DNA of 64,000 bases, taken from the NCBI GenBank assembly GCA_030266985.1, contig JAJDJB010000004.1:18922-82921 (forward strand), in the 5' to 3' direction. Below, in pieces: positions 23,363 to 31,820 of this stretch. The notes under the pieces are model-generated. The model saw only the letters and a list, made by a program, of their open reading frames with translations, was not told where the DNA came from and did no database searches. Origin of the DNA: Synergistaceae bacterium OttesenSCG-928-D05. Its GTDB lineage: Bacteria; Synergistota; Synergistia; Synergistales; Synergistaceae. The position numbers were made by a program, and so were the translations under genes. The stretch's first letter is position 1; the number at the start of each line of letters is the position of its first letter.

Positions 23363-24736
23363 TTATTCTTCTTCGGCGGGGTCGCTTTCGGATTCCGCTT
23401 CCGGCGCGGCGAACTGGTCTTCCAGCTCGACGAGGGCGCCTTCGGGGAGCGGGCTTTTTTCTACGTTGCGCAGCCTGCGGTTGATTGCGCGCGTGCGCAC
23501 TTCCGCCTGCTCCAGCTCTTTGCCTGCCTGTTCGATCTTCTGCTTTGTCTTCGCGAGCACCGCGCCGAACTTTTCAAACTCCGTGCGCACCTGCCCCAGC
23601 AAGATCCACACTTCGCTCGAGCGCTTTTCCAGCGCCAGCGTACGGAAGCCCATCTGCAAACTGTTGAGCAGGGCGGTGAACGTGGTCGGTCCCGCCAGCG
23701 TCACGCGGAATTCGCGGGAAAGGCGCTCGCAGAGTCCGTCGATCTGGAGCACTTCCGCGTAAAGCCCCTCGATCGGCAGATACAAGATGCCAAAATCCGT
23801 CGTGTAAGGGGGCTCGATATATTTTGTCTTGATCGTCTTCGCTTCTTCCAGCACGCGCGCCGAAAGCTCCTTGCGCGCCCGCTCCACCGCTTCTTTATCC
23901 GCGTTCGCCGACGCTTCCACAAGCCGCTGATAATCCTCGAGCGGGAATTTCGAATCCACCGGCAGATAAACGTTCCCCATGCCCTCGTCCTTGCCGGGCA
24001 GGATGATCGCGAATTCGACGTTCTCCTTGGAATCGGGCTTCGTGCGCACGTTCTGCGCGTACTGCTCGCGCGTCAGCATCTGCTCAAGAATCGAGCCGAG
24101 CTGCATTTCGCCCCACGTGCCGCGCACCTTGACGTTCGACAGCACTTTTTTCAGGTCGCCGACGTCGGACGTGAGCGCCTTCATCTCGCCGAGCCCCTTA
24201 TGTACCTGCTCAAGCCGTTCCGAAACCGACGAGAACGCCTCGCCGAGCCGTTTCTCAAGCGTCTCGTGCAGTTGTTCATCTACCGTCTTGCGCATTTTTT
24301 CCAGCTTTTCCTCGTTGCCCTTCTGGAGCGCAAGAATCTTTTCCTCCACCGTCGCGCGCATCGCCTCAAGCTTCTCCTCATTCAGACGGCTGATGTTCGT
24401 AAGCTGCTGCGAGAAAGATTCCAGACTCTCACGCTGCATATCGCCAATCTCCTTGATCCGCTTCGCCTGCGTGTCGCCGAGCGCGGCGACGCCCTTCGTC
24501 TGCTCCTCGCGCCCCGAACGCGCGTCCTCGCGCTGCTCCCGGCGCATCGCAGTCAGATTTTCGCGCACCGTTTCTTCCGTCTGCCCTACGCGCTCTTCCA
24601 GCGCCTGCAAACGCTGCAAAAGCTCACGCGAAATCTGGCCGAACGCCCCGGCCTGTTCCTTCAATTTTGAAACCGCGAGGACGATCGCAAGAACCGCCGC
24701 AAGCGCGGCAATGACGACAATGTAAATGACCGGCAT
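23363..24736 (-). CDS. rmuC: RmuC family protein
   Basis: 457 aa: an N-terminal membrane helix (residues 3-22), about 170 residues of coiled coil, then the RmuC domain (VRGTWGEMQLGSILEQML; NVYLPVDSKFPLEDYQRL; GPTTFTALLNSLQMGFRTL), which belongs to the PD-(D/E)XK nuclease-like fold. RmuC limits recombination at inverted repeats in E. coli and has been linked to defence. It is a core gene here, convergent with the island, and may mark its right edge. Confidence 0.92.
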   Translation of the reverse strand: MPVIYIVVIAALAAVLAIVLAVSKLKEQAGAFGQISRELLQRLQALEERVGQTEETVRENLTAMRREQREDARSGREEQTKGVAALGDTQAKRIKEIGDMQRESLESFSQQLTNISRLNEEKLEAMRATVEEKILALQKGNEEKLEKMRKTVDEQLHETLEKRLGEAFSSVSERLEQVHKGLGEMKALTSDVGDLKKVLSNVKVRGTWGEMQLGSILEQMLTREQYAQNVRTKPDSKENVEFAIILPGKDEGMGNVYLPVDSKFPLEDYQRLVEASANADKEAVERARKELSARVLEEAKTIKTKYIEPPYTTDFGILYLPIEGLYAEVLQIDGLCERLSREFRVTLAGPTTFTALLNSLQMGFRTLALEKRSSEVWILLGQVRTEFEKFGAVLAKTKQKIEQAGKELEQAEVRTRAINRRLRNVEKSPLPEGALVELEDQFAAPEAESESDPAEEE

Positions 24737-25123
24737 AAATAAAACTCCCTTCTTTCATCTTTATTATATTCCATTTGCGGGCGTTGGGTGCGGCGGGACA
24801 TATTCGAACAAAAAAAGAATAAAGGAATGAAAGTACTGCGAAAAAACATTTGTAAAAGTTTTTTGCCCAATAAAAGAAAAACTCACGAAAGCTTATAATC
24901 AGAGAATTTTAGAAGCGTCCGGCGATAAAAATTTTACCTAGACAAAGCGATTGAACATTGATAAAATGCAGTTTAATGTGATGTAAAGAAATACAAGAAG
25001 AATTCGGGAGGTATGGAATCCGGCGTTTTTATTTCGGTTCGGTCATTCGGGCAAAAGCGGGGGAAAACAGTATTTGGCGCGGCGCATTCAGGCCGTAGAT
25101 CAGAACATAAAGGGGAATTTGTC
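24737..25123. other. Intergenic region, rmuC to BIG2 protein
   Basis: 387 bp, AT-rich. It holds the divergent promoters. TTGAAC, 17 bp, TAATGT is a possible plus-strand promoter about 120-150 bp before the ATG at 25124, leaving a leader of over 100 bases. I recognise no riboswitch in it. An in-frame ATG at 25013 has GGAGG only one base away and no signal peptide after it, so I do not use it. Confidence 0.4.
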
Positions 25124-26257
25124 ATGAGAAAAAAGAGTTTATTGTTTTTCACTGTTTTAGCGCTATCCATGCTGCTGGCGCTGCCCGCGTTCGCGGCGCC
25201 GCCGCTGACGGGTCTGACGTTCAGCGTTGGAACGCTCGATAAGGCGTTTGTGTCTGCGGATACGGTTTACACGCTCTCGGTGCCTGCGGGCACGACCGAG
25301 GTCGACGTGACGGCGACGTGGGACATTGCCACCGTCGAGGCTTACTGGCAAGTCATGATTGAAAACGGCGGGAATGGACCTCTTTTCAACGGAACGCCTC
25401 AGAGGCTTGCCGAAAACAGCTTCGTGCTGCCGTTTGAATTGCAAATCGTCACCACCGATATCGGCAACAACAACGAAACGACGACCTATTCCATCTGGAT
25501 TAAGGAACAGAGCGACGCCGAAGACATCCTACCGGAAGAAATCACACTGGATAGGACAGAGCTTTCCATAGATGTCCTCGATACGGCAACCCTGACTGCT
25601 ACGATTCTTCCTGAGGACACGACAGATAAACGCGTCATATGGTCTTCTGATGTCTCTTTTATCGCCAACGTCGATGCGAACGGTAAAATTACCGCGCGCC
25701 AGCCGGGTACGGCGACAATCACCGTGCGCGCCGTATCGTCTCCGGATGTTAAAGCCGCTTGCACGGTGAATGTAACAGGGGATCCGGTCGGGCCGCTCCT
25801 CAAATCCCTTGAATTCCGGCATGGAAATTCCGACAATCCTTTTCTTGGCGGCTCCACAATGACCCCCACCTTCCAGAGCAACGTCTTCATGTATGTTCTA
25901 CAGATGTTGCTCCCAGGGCATAGCGCTTTTAAAGTCCTGCCGGTTGCGATGAACGAGGGCGACGTGATCACCGTAAACGGCAAAGTCGTAGAAAGCGGCG
26001 AACTGAGCGAACGCATGGACGTACCCTTCACAACAGACGCCGCGCAAGGCGCGCAAGTGTTGATTACGGTCTCCGACGGCGCAATGGCGAATACCTATCT
26101 TGCGGTTGTATATAACCCGATCGATCGAGACGACCCTGCATGGGCTAGGTCCGATGCTTTTCCCTGCAACAACAACATCGGCGTCGGAACGCTCTTCACA
26201 TTTACGCTGATCGGCGCGAGCATCCCCTTCCTCGGCAAACGGCGTAAAAAGAAATAA
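25124..26257 (+). CDS. BIG2-domain surface protein with Synerg-CTERM-like tail
   Basis: 377 aa. Signal peptide (residues 1-24, ending FAA). A BIG2-type immunoglobulin-like domain lies near residues 140-220 (ILPEDTTDKRVIWSSD ... GKITARQPGTATITV). The last 35 residues hold a Cys-Asn motif, a hydrophobic stretch (GTLFTFTLIGASIPFLG) and KRRKKK, which fits a Synerg-CTERM sorting tail. The start is set by the signal peptide and AAGGGG ten bases upstream. Probably a cell-surface adhesive or structural protein. Confidence 0.82.
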   Translation: MRKKSLLFFTVLALSMLLALPAFAAPPLTGLTFSVGTLDKAFVSADTVYTLSVPAGTTEVDVTATWDIATVEAYWQVMIENGGNGPLFNGTPQRLAENSFVLPFELQIVTTDIGNNNETTTYSIWIKEQSDAEDILPEEITLDRTELSIDVLDTATLTATILPEDTTDKRVIWSSDVSFIANVDANGKITARQPGTATITVRAVSSPDVKAACTVNVTGDPVGPLLKSLEFRHGNSDNPFLGGSTMTPTFQSNVFMYVLQMLLPGHSAFKVLPVAMNEGDVITVNGKVVESGELSERMDVPFTTDAAQGAQVLITVSDGAMANTYLAVVYNPIDRDDPAWARSDAFPCNNNIGVGTLFTFTLIGASIPFLGKRRKKK

Positions 26258-26296
26258 ATCAAAGAACACAAAAAAATCGTAAAAACGATTGCCCAT

Positions 26297-26332
26297 AAGC
26301 CGGCCCCGCAATTTCCGCGGGGCCGGCTTTTT
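26297..26332 (+). terminator. Terminator of the BIG2 protein gene
   Basis: Perfect 13-bp stem AAGCCGGCCCCGC / GCGGGGCCGGCTT with a seven-base loop, then T residues. Confidence 0.9.
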
Positions 26333-26436
26333 CCGTCTGCAGGGAAAATCATCGCCGCTCCTGCAACGATCATCGCCGCTTGTAGCACTGGCGCCTTTAC
26401 ATTGGCATTACGGGCAAACGCAAAAAACGATGCGAT

Positions 26437-26472
26437 GCACACAATGTTACACGCCGCGAAATTTTTCGCGTT
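26437..26472 (+). repeat. 36-bp dispersed repeat, copy 1
   Basis: Begins GCACACAATGTTACACGC and continues CGCGAAATTTTTCGCGTT. It matches 27861-27826 (inverted) at 34 of 36 positions; its first 18 bases recur at 28172-28189. Confidence 0.8.
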
Positions 26473-26809
26473 CGAAATTGCAAACATAATGACCGAAACA
26501 TAATTTTTTCTCCTTTCTCCCCCATTTCCCTAAAAACTGTTACATTCCCCGGGTTGCCAAATCACCCGCTTTTTGATAGCATTGAAGTTTGCGAAAGCTG
26601 TAATAGTAACGTTTCATAATTTACTTTTACTATTTTTCCAAATCATAGATAAACGTCCGGTTCGCAGGTGATGAATCAGGATAGAAATGTAATTCATGGA
26701 AGCGACACAGCTCTTTTTCGCTTCGCCGGTTCGTTTGTTGTCTTTAAAAATTACGCTTCTTCGGAAGCGATATATATAGAAAGAATCCAATCTTAAAGGA
26801 GAGCGGTAT

Positions 26810-27574
26810 ATGGGTACGATAACAACAACGGCAAGACTTGCGATGCAGATGGAGGTCGGCTTGACGCCGAAGGGAAAGGTCGCGCACAGGACGACGAGTT
26901 TCAGTGTGCGGCCGGATCTTTCAACGGAGGATGCGCGTGAAGTGGTGGCGGCGTTTCAATTGCTTGTGGAGTTTCCGATCACGAGCGCGCGCCTGATTGT
27001 GAAGGATGTAAACCGTATCTGGGACCCTGAGATGCGGAAAGAGAAACTGGAAGAGGAAGAGACGAACAGCGCGCAGATGCAGCGCATGCAGCAGCGGCAT
27101 GCGACACAGATGGGCGTTTCGGCTTCCGGTTCCTCCGGTTCGGGCGTTACGGCGTCCGCTTCCGTTCCTGTTTCGGGCAGCGCGCCCGTTCAGCAGAGCG
27201 CGCCGGTTCAGACGGCGCCGTCGGTTTTGGCGGAAGAGGCCATGCCGATGAAGGCGATGCCCGCTGCGCCCGATAAGCCGCGCTGCTTTGAAGCGGTTCC
27301 CTACGAATATGAAGAAACAGGGAACGGCGATTCGGAGCCGCTGGCGCTAGAAGGCGGCGTTTCCCTTGCGGAACGCGCGGCGGCGCTCTTCACGCAGGAA
27401 AAAATCGCGCAGTCGCAGAACTTCATGACGCGGATGCGGGCAAACGGCTATCAGGTACATATAGACGAGCTCACGCGCAATCCCTTCATGCATACCATCG
27501 CGCAAAAAGGGACGGAGCAGCGGATTGAAACGCTCGAGCCGCCGATCTACGGCGATGGCAATCAGGTGCAATAA
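26810..27574 (+). CDS. DUF1659-like protein with long C-terminal extension
   Basis: 254 aa. Residues 1-72 (TTARLAMQMEVGLTPKGK ... FSVRPDLSTEDAREVVAAF) resemble DUF1659, normally a stand-alone domain of about 70 aa. Here it is followed by a Gln/Met-rich helix, a Ser/Pro/Gln low-complexity linker (about 95-140) and a 110-residue tail I do not recognise. No signal peptide. GGAGAG precedes the ATG. Single-gene unit; function unknown. Confidence 0.7.
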   Translation: MGTITTTARLAMQMEVGLTPKGKVAHRTTSFSVRPDLSTEDAREVVAAFQLLVEFPITSARLIVKDVNRIWDPEMRKEKLEEEETNSAQMQRMQQRHATQMGVSASGSSGSGVTASASVPVSGSAPVQQSAPVQTAPSVLAEEAMPMKAMPAAPDKPRCFEAVPYEYEETGNGDSEPLALEGGVSLAERAAALFTQEKIAQSQNFMTRMRANGYQVHIDELTRNPFMHTIAQKGTEQRIETLEPPIYGDGNQVQ

Positions 27575-27660
27575 AAGTTAAAATCTAACACAGTTTCCTT
27601 TTCCTTTCTCCGCGCGTAATAATTAGCGGATCATAAAGCGCGCGTAAAAAGACGCGTAAA

Positions 27661-27681
27661 CGCACCGCGTAAACCGGTGCG
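27661..27681 (+). terminator. Hairpin downstream of the DUF1659-like gene
   Basis: CGCACCG / CGGTGCG with a seven-base loop, about 90 bp after the stop. It lacks a T-run, so termination is uncertain. Confidence 0.4.
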
Positions 27682-27825
27682 CTGGATGGCCAATTACCGT
27701 TTCACGGAAAGCGGGTGCGCGGACGAAAAGCGGGCGCAGAGATTTTTACGAAATGTGCGCGAAAATCCCCGCGCGGAAAAATTCTCGGAAATTTACGGAA
27801 ATTTTTCTAAATTTCGACGCGATGA

Positions 27826-27861
27826 AACGCGAAAAATTTCGGGGCGTGTAACAATGTGTGC
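27826..27861 (-). repeat. 36-bp dispersed repeat, copy 2 (inverted)
   Basis: On the minus strand it reads GCACACATTGTTACACGC, then CCCGAAATTTTTCGCGTT. It differs from copy 1 at two positions. Confidence 0.8.
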
Positions 27862-28171
27862 GTTTTAAGAAAACGTAAAAAGGCATAGCCGGCGCGGCGA
27901 GCCTCCCCTGGCGTTTTTTTCTTATAAATTAAACCCTATTCGGTAAAAATAAACTCCTTTCATCTCTTCTCTTTTCTACAGATAAATCTTCTCTACAAGC
28001 GATAAAATTAAACGTCATACCTTCTCGTTTTCCACAAAAAAATGAACCGTTTTCGACATAAATCCCTGAACCGTTTTCGTTTTTCGAAAAAACGAAAAAT
28101 CTTGCGCGGAACGACGGCGTATATGCATTAGCGTTACGGAAAATTTTATTTTTCGCTTTTTTTCTGCAATG

Positions 28172-28189
28172 CACACGTTGTTACACGCA
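28172..28189 (+). repeat. GCACAC repeat core, copy 3
   Basis: GCACACGTTGTTACACGC, the 18-bp core only; the CGCGAAATTTTTCGCG half is absent. Confidence 0.7.
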
Positions 28190-28241
28190 CCTATGAAAGA
28201 GGGAAACTGCAAAAAAATAATCTGTTACGGTTTGCAAACAG

Positions 28242-28281
28242 AATCACGGGGCTTTCGAGAAAAACCGAAAGCCCCGTGATT
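28242..28281 (-). terminator. Terminator of the 28305 gene
   Basis: Perfect 16-bp stem AATCACGGGGCTTTCG / CGAAAGCCCCGTGATT with an eight-base loop. It shares ATCACGGGGCTTT with the composite terminators at 5588 and 31725. Confidence 0.85.
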
Positions 28282-28304
28282 TTATTTATGTTTGCGTTAT
28301 CCGG

Positions 28305-31300
28305 CTATTTGTCCCGCTTCCTTGTATAGATGAGGGGAAGCAGAGCAAAGGCAAGCAGCCCTGCGCCTGCCGCATTACAGCCGCTGCTCTTCGAGCATTC
28401 TGGCGTTGGCGGCGTTTCTTTGTTCAGGATGGAGAGCAGAATCTGCACGTCTTCCACGGGCACGCCGTTTACTGTGAGCTGTACGTCGATCACGTAGTCC
28501 CCCGGCCTTTTTGCAGTGCCGCCGATGTGGACGGACCCGTCCGGGCCGACGGTGACTTCAAGCCCGCTCAGTTCCCAGCCTTCCCGGCCTGCCGCTCCGG
28601 CGACTTCGATGAGCACGTCGGGGATGTCGGAGCCGAAGCCGTATGTGATGTCTACGGGGTCATCTTCCCGGATATTGTCGGGGTCCGTATCGCCTTCTGT
28701 CTGTTTGACGGTGATGTCTTCCGCTTTTGCGGCGATGGCGACGGGGATTGTGATTTCTTCCACGGGCACGCCGTTCACTGCAAGCAGTACGGAGATTTCA
28801 TATTCACCTGGAATGTTTGCCTCGCCCATAATGTGGAGTGCTCTTCTGTTATTGGCAAGTGCGTTGTCGGCGTCGTTTGCTGTGAATGTTTCGACTATTA
28901 TGATGATGGGCTCGATTGTGAGTCCGCTTTTCTCCCAGCCGTCCGCGCCTTTCGCTCTGATGATTTTCATTTCAGCATCGGGGAATTCTTCGAGTACGAA
29001 GGCGAACCCGATGTCTACGATGTCGCCGTGCAGGATGTCTTCGGCGTCGCCGTCCGATATTACGGTGATGTCTTCTTCTTTCGCGTGTATCGTGTAGGTA
29101 AGGGATTCTGTGGCAACTTTGTAATCGCCGAGTTTGAGGTCGACGGAGAGACCGTAAATGCCGGGAGCTGCCGCGGTTCCGGTGAGCGTAAAGGCGTCCT
29201 TGCTCTCGGGTACGGGTTCGGCGATGAAGCCGCAGTCGTCCCAGTTAGCGGATTTTGTGATGTCGCCGATGCTTGCTTCAAGTTCCGAGAGGTCGGACGC
29301 GATTTTTACGGCGGTGTAGGTTGCGTCCGCGACGGTGCCGATGTAGATGTCCGGCTGCGGGGCATTCTCCGCGATAAGCCGCACGTCGGACGAGTCCGCG
29401 GCGCGCAGTACGTCAATCGAAACGCCGATTGGGCCGAGCCACATGCCGCCCGCTATCACGTCGAATTGGGCGGTGTAGTTTTTCCCTTCTACCGCCGAGG
29501 CCGCCTGCAGAACGGCTTCGTTGTCCCCGCTGATGGCTGCGGTGAAGCCGCTGCCCGCCAGACCGCTGTCATCCGCGATGGTGACGGAGGTAACGGGGTA
29601 TTCTTCGTTCGCAAAGGTGTAGGTGATTTTGGGGCTGTCGCCCGCGCGAATCGGCACAGGAAGGTTATGCGCCGTGACGCTGATGTCTTCTTTCGTAACG
29701 TCAGGGATTTTGGCGGCAGCTGTGTTCGAGTAGATATCGCCCGAAAAAGCGTTATCGCCATAGGTGAGAGTGCCTTTCGCACGGTAGGTATAGGATCCGC
29801 CGGGGACGATCCCGTCGGTCAGGAGCGCCGAACCGGAGGAAATGTCGCCGGTGGCAAGGACGCTGTCTCCGCTGACCCGCTGCCAGACAAGGGGCGAAGC
29901 GGCGCCGGTGACGGTGGCCGTCAGCTGCACGCCGGGGGTGTTGTACGCCGCAGAGACGACGTCTGCTGAGAGCGAGATAGAGCCTTCCGCTTCCGGAGGG
30001 GTAATCCCCTCGGGCAGCCAGATGTACGCTTTATCGTCCGATTGAACGCGGAAGCTGTATTGGTATGATTCGCCGGCTGTCGGAACGACTGTAAAGGCAA
30101 GTGTCTGCTCCGCCAGGTACGGGTAGTTTTCGCTTGTGAGGAATAATTTCGTGTTTGCGGCGTTCACGGGCTCGGCTTTGATATGTTCCGCTCGCGCGTT
30201 GACAGAACCGCCGGTGATTATCACGTCCGCCGGGGCTCCGTCGGAGACTTCGCCGTGCGTGCCTTTTCCGGGACCGATGTCGTATCCGGATTCGGAGTAT
30301 GCGTATACTGTGCCGCCGGTGATTGTGACTGTGCCGCCGTCGCCGCCGGGTATTTCACTGGCCCATCCGCCGCCGATCGCCGCGGCGTCTCCTTCCACAG
30401 AGGCGATTACGACTGCACTGTCGGAAATCACTACGGTGCCGCCGTCGCCGCCCAGAAGTCCCGCGCCGCCGCCGATTGCGGCGCTGCCTTCCGCCGCGGT
30501 TATGGTGACCAATGCGTTGCCGGAGACTGTAACGCTGCCGCCCGCACCGCCGGTGCTCTCAGCTTCGCCTTCACCGCCGACTTCTCCGCTGCGTGTGCTG
30601 TGTCCGCCGCCGATTGCCGCAGCGCCCCCTGTCGCAGAGAGCGCAACGGTTGCATAATCCGTGATCGTGACAATGCCGCCTGCGCCGCCTACGCCGGTGA
30701 TGTTTCCGCCGCCGCCGATCGCAGCGCCCAATCCCGACGCGGAAGCAGTCACAGCTGCGTTGCCTGTGATTGTGATTGTTCCTGCGTCTTCAGCGTGCAT
30801 TCCGCCTATCGCCGCGCCAAATCCGCCAAACGCAGTGAGCGTTCCCCTGGTGCCGGACGTGATTTCGATACCGGCCGCAGACGGCACGCGGACAGCGGCT
30901 GTGTTCGAATCGCCCAGCAGGTCGTTTGAAGCTTCAAGGGTAAGCGATGCGCCTGTGCTTTCCACGTCCACCGGATGCCAGGTGTCCCCCTGATCCGTGT
31001 TGTCGATCTTCAGGCTTTGGATCGTGAGGTCCGCGCTCTGCAAAAGCACGAACTTCAGTCCCTGATATGCGACTTCGGAGCTGCCGATTACTTTTACTTT
31101 CGCGCTTGCGGGAATTGTAATCGTCTTTCCGCCCGCCGCCGCCTGCAAGCCGCTCAAATCGAGCGTGTCGCCGTCTGCGAGCGTGTATTCATCTGGTACG
31201 TCGTCCCACGTGTCAGGGACAATCGGCTCCGCCGCAAACAGCGGCGCGCCTACGATCAGAACAGAGAGAAAAATCGTAAATAAAAAGACCTGTCTCCATT

Positions 31301-31337
31301 TTGAACAGAACACTTTCATTGATTGTTTCGTTTGCAT
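28305..31337 (-). CDS. Large surface protein, Gly-rich repeats plus Ig-like domains, Synerg-CTERM tail
   Basis: 1010 aa. Signal peptide (about residues 1-35, ending LFAA). Residues about 60-380 are repeats of the type AAIGGG...VTITDxATVxA, predicted as a right-handed beta helix. Then come several Ig-like repeats sharing EDITV...GEYEISVLLAVNGVPVEE. The C-terminus SSGCNAAGAGLLAFALLPL then TRKRDK is a clear Synerg-CTERM sorting tail. The start at 31337 is set by GGAGGG eight bases upstream; the longer frame to 31421 adds a non-signal stretch. Likely an adhesin or S-layer-associated protein. Confidence 0.85.
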   Translation of the reverse strand: MQTKQSMKVFCSKWRQVFLFTIFLSVLIVGAPLFAAEPIVPDTWDDVPDEYTLADGDTLDLSGLQAAAGGKTITIPASAKVKVIGSSEVAYQGLKFVLLQSADLTIQSLKIDNTDQGDTWHPVDVESTGASLTLEASNDLLGDSNTAAVRVPSAAGIEITSGTRGTLTAFGGFGAAIGGMHAEDAGTITITGNAAVTASASGLGAAIGGGGNITGVGGAGGIVTITDYATVALSATGGAAAIGGGHSTRSGEVGGEGEAESTGGAGGSVTVSGNALVTITAAEGSAAIGGGAGLLGGDGGTVVISDSAVVIASVEGDAAAIGGGWASEIPGGDGGTVTITGGTVYAYSESGYDIGPGKGTHGEVSDGAPADVIITGGSVNARAEHIKAEPVNAANTKLFLTSENYPYLAEQTLAFTVVPTAGESYQYSFRVQSDDKAYIWLPEGITPPEAEGSISLSADVVSAAYNTPGVQLTATVTGAASPLVWQRVSGDSVLATGDISSGSALLTDGIVPGGSYTYRAKGTLTYGDNAFSGDIYSNTAAAKIPDVTKEDISVTAHNLPVPIRAGDSPKITYTFANEEYPVTSVTIADDSGLAGSGFTAAISGDNEAVLQAASAVEGKNYTAQFDVIAGGMWLGPIGVSIDVLRAADSSDVRLIAENAPQPDIYIGTVADATYTAVKIASDLSELEASIGDITKSANWDDCGFIAEPVPESKDAFTLTGTAAAPGIYGLSVDLKLGDYKVATESLTYTIHAKEEDITVISDGDAEDILHGDIVDIGFAFVLEEFPDAEMKIIRAKGADGWEKSGLTIEPIIIIVETFTANDADNALANNRRALHIMGEANIPGEYEISVLLAVNGVPVEEITIPVAIAAKAEDITVKQTEGDTDPDNIREDDPVDITYGFGSDIPDVLIEVAGAAGREGWELSGLEVTVGPDGSVHIGGTAKRPGDYVIDVQLTVNGVPVEDVQILLSILNKETPPTPECSKSSGCNAAGAGLLAFALLPLIYTRKRDK

Positions 31338-31820
31338 CTGCTTTCCCTCCTTAATGTTTCCATACCCATTGAAATGAGCGCTGCGAGCGCTTATCATGAC
31401 CTTCGCCCTCCGTTTTCGCACCCGCCGGTTACCGCTGTAAATTGACCGAAAGACAGCCCGGGCAACCCAGACAAGTTTTATACATAAATCATATCGATTT
31501 ATTTTATTAAGTACAATGGTATTAATATTTTCTTTGAAAAGTTATTACGTACTTTTTACATTTATTTTTGAATGGGGTGGTTATCGATGTATTTATTTCA
31601 AATGTAAGAGTTGATAAGTATTTTAGACTTTACATTATATTGGAAACAACTTATTTATGTTTTTAATCTTACACTTTACAAAGTTTATATTTTTTAGTTT
31701 CTTCACCAGCAGCGACGCAATGCGAAGCCCCGGGATCGAAAGCGTATTTTCAACTACGCTGAGGATCACGGGGCTTTGTGTTGCTATGCTAATGGCGCGT
31801 TAGCGCCGCGTTCTTTATCT
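31338..31820. other. AT-rich divergent-side region upstream of the surface protein
   Basis: 483 bp. The part nearest the surface-protein gene is a GC-balanced leader of about 150 bp; 31480-31700 is very AT-rich with repeated TTTACA/TGTAAA words (31555, 31602, 31630, 31671); 31725-31776 is the hcp terminator. Promoters for the minus-strand surface protein must lie here, but no single -35/-10 pair stands out. Confidence 0.4.
31725..31776 (-). terminator. Composite terminator downstream of hcp, copy B
   Basis: Outer stem AAGCCCCG / CGGGGCTT and inner stem AGCGTA / TACGCT, in the same orientation to hcp as copy A (5588-5638) is to grdA. Identity extends a few bases past the stem (GGGGCTTTGTGTT). 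Confidence 0.7.

Larger units (their letters stand above)
26258..26809. other. Intergenic region with terminator and repeat
   Basis: 552 bp. It contains the terminator at 26297-26332 and copy 1 of the 36-bp repeat (26437-26472), then an AT-rich stretch that must hold the promoter of the next gene. AAAGGAGAG precedes ATG 26810. No convincing small gene was seen. Confidence 0.5.
27575..28304. other. Gene-poor region with repeats
   Basis: 730 bp with no convincing gene. It holds three CGCGTAAA-type direct repeats (27646-27675), a seven-bp hairpin (27661-27681), copies 2 and 3 of the GCACAC repeat, a twice-repeated GAACCGTTTTCG near 28041 and 28068, the near-palindrome CGTTTTTCGAAAAAACG, and the terminator of the next gene. 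Short frames here lack ribosome-binding sites. Confidence 0.5.

Noticed and set aside
23249..24670. 473-aa open frame on the plus strand opposite rmuC
   Set aside because: An Arg/Leu-rich shadow of the GC-biased rmuC codons with no family features or ribosome-binding site.
24900..25120. Cyclic-di-GMP riboswitch before the BIG2 surface protein
   Set aside because: The long leader is suggestive, but the conserved core of that riboswitch class is not present.
27677..28212. Small frames in the 27.6-28.2 kb block (63-81 aa)
   Set aside because: No ribosome-binding sites and low-complexity composition; the shared CN-x-VC reading comes from the DNA repeat.
28527..29969. 480-aa open frame on the plus strand opposite the surface protein
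   Set aside because: Repetitive Asp/Val/Gly composition mirrors the antisense of the repeat protein; the minus strand has the signal peptide and sorting tail.
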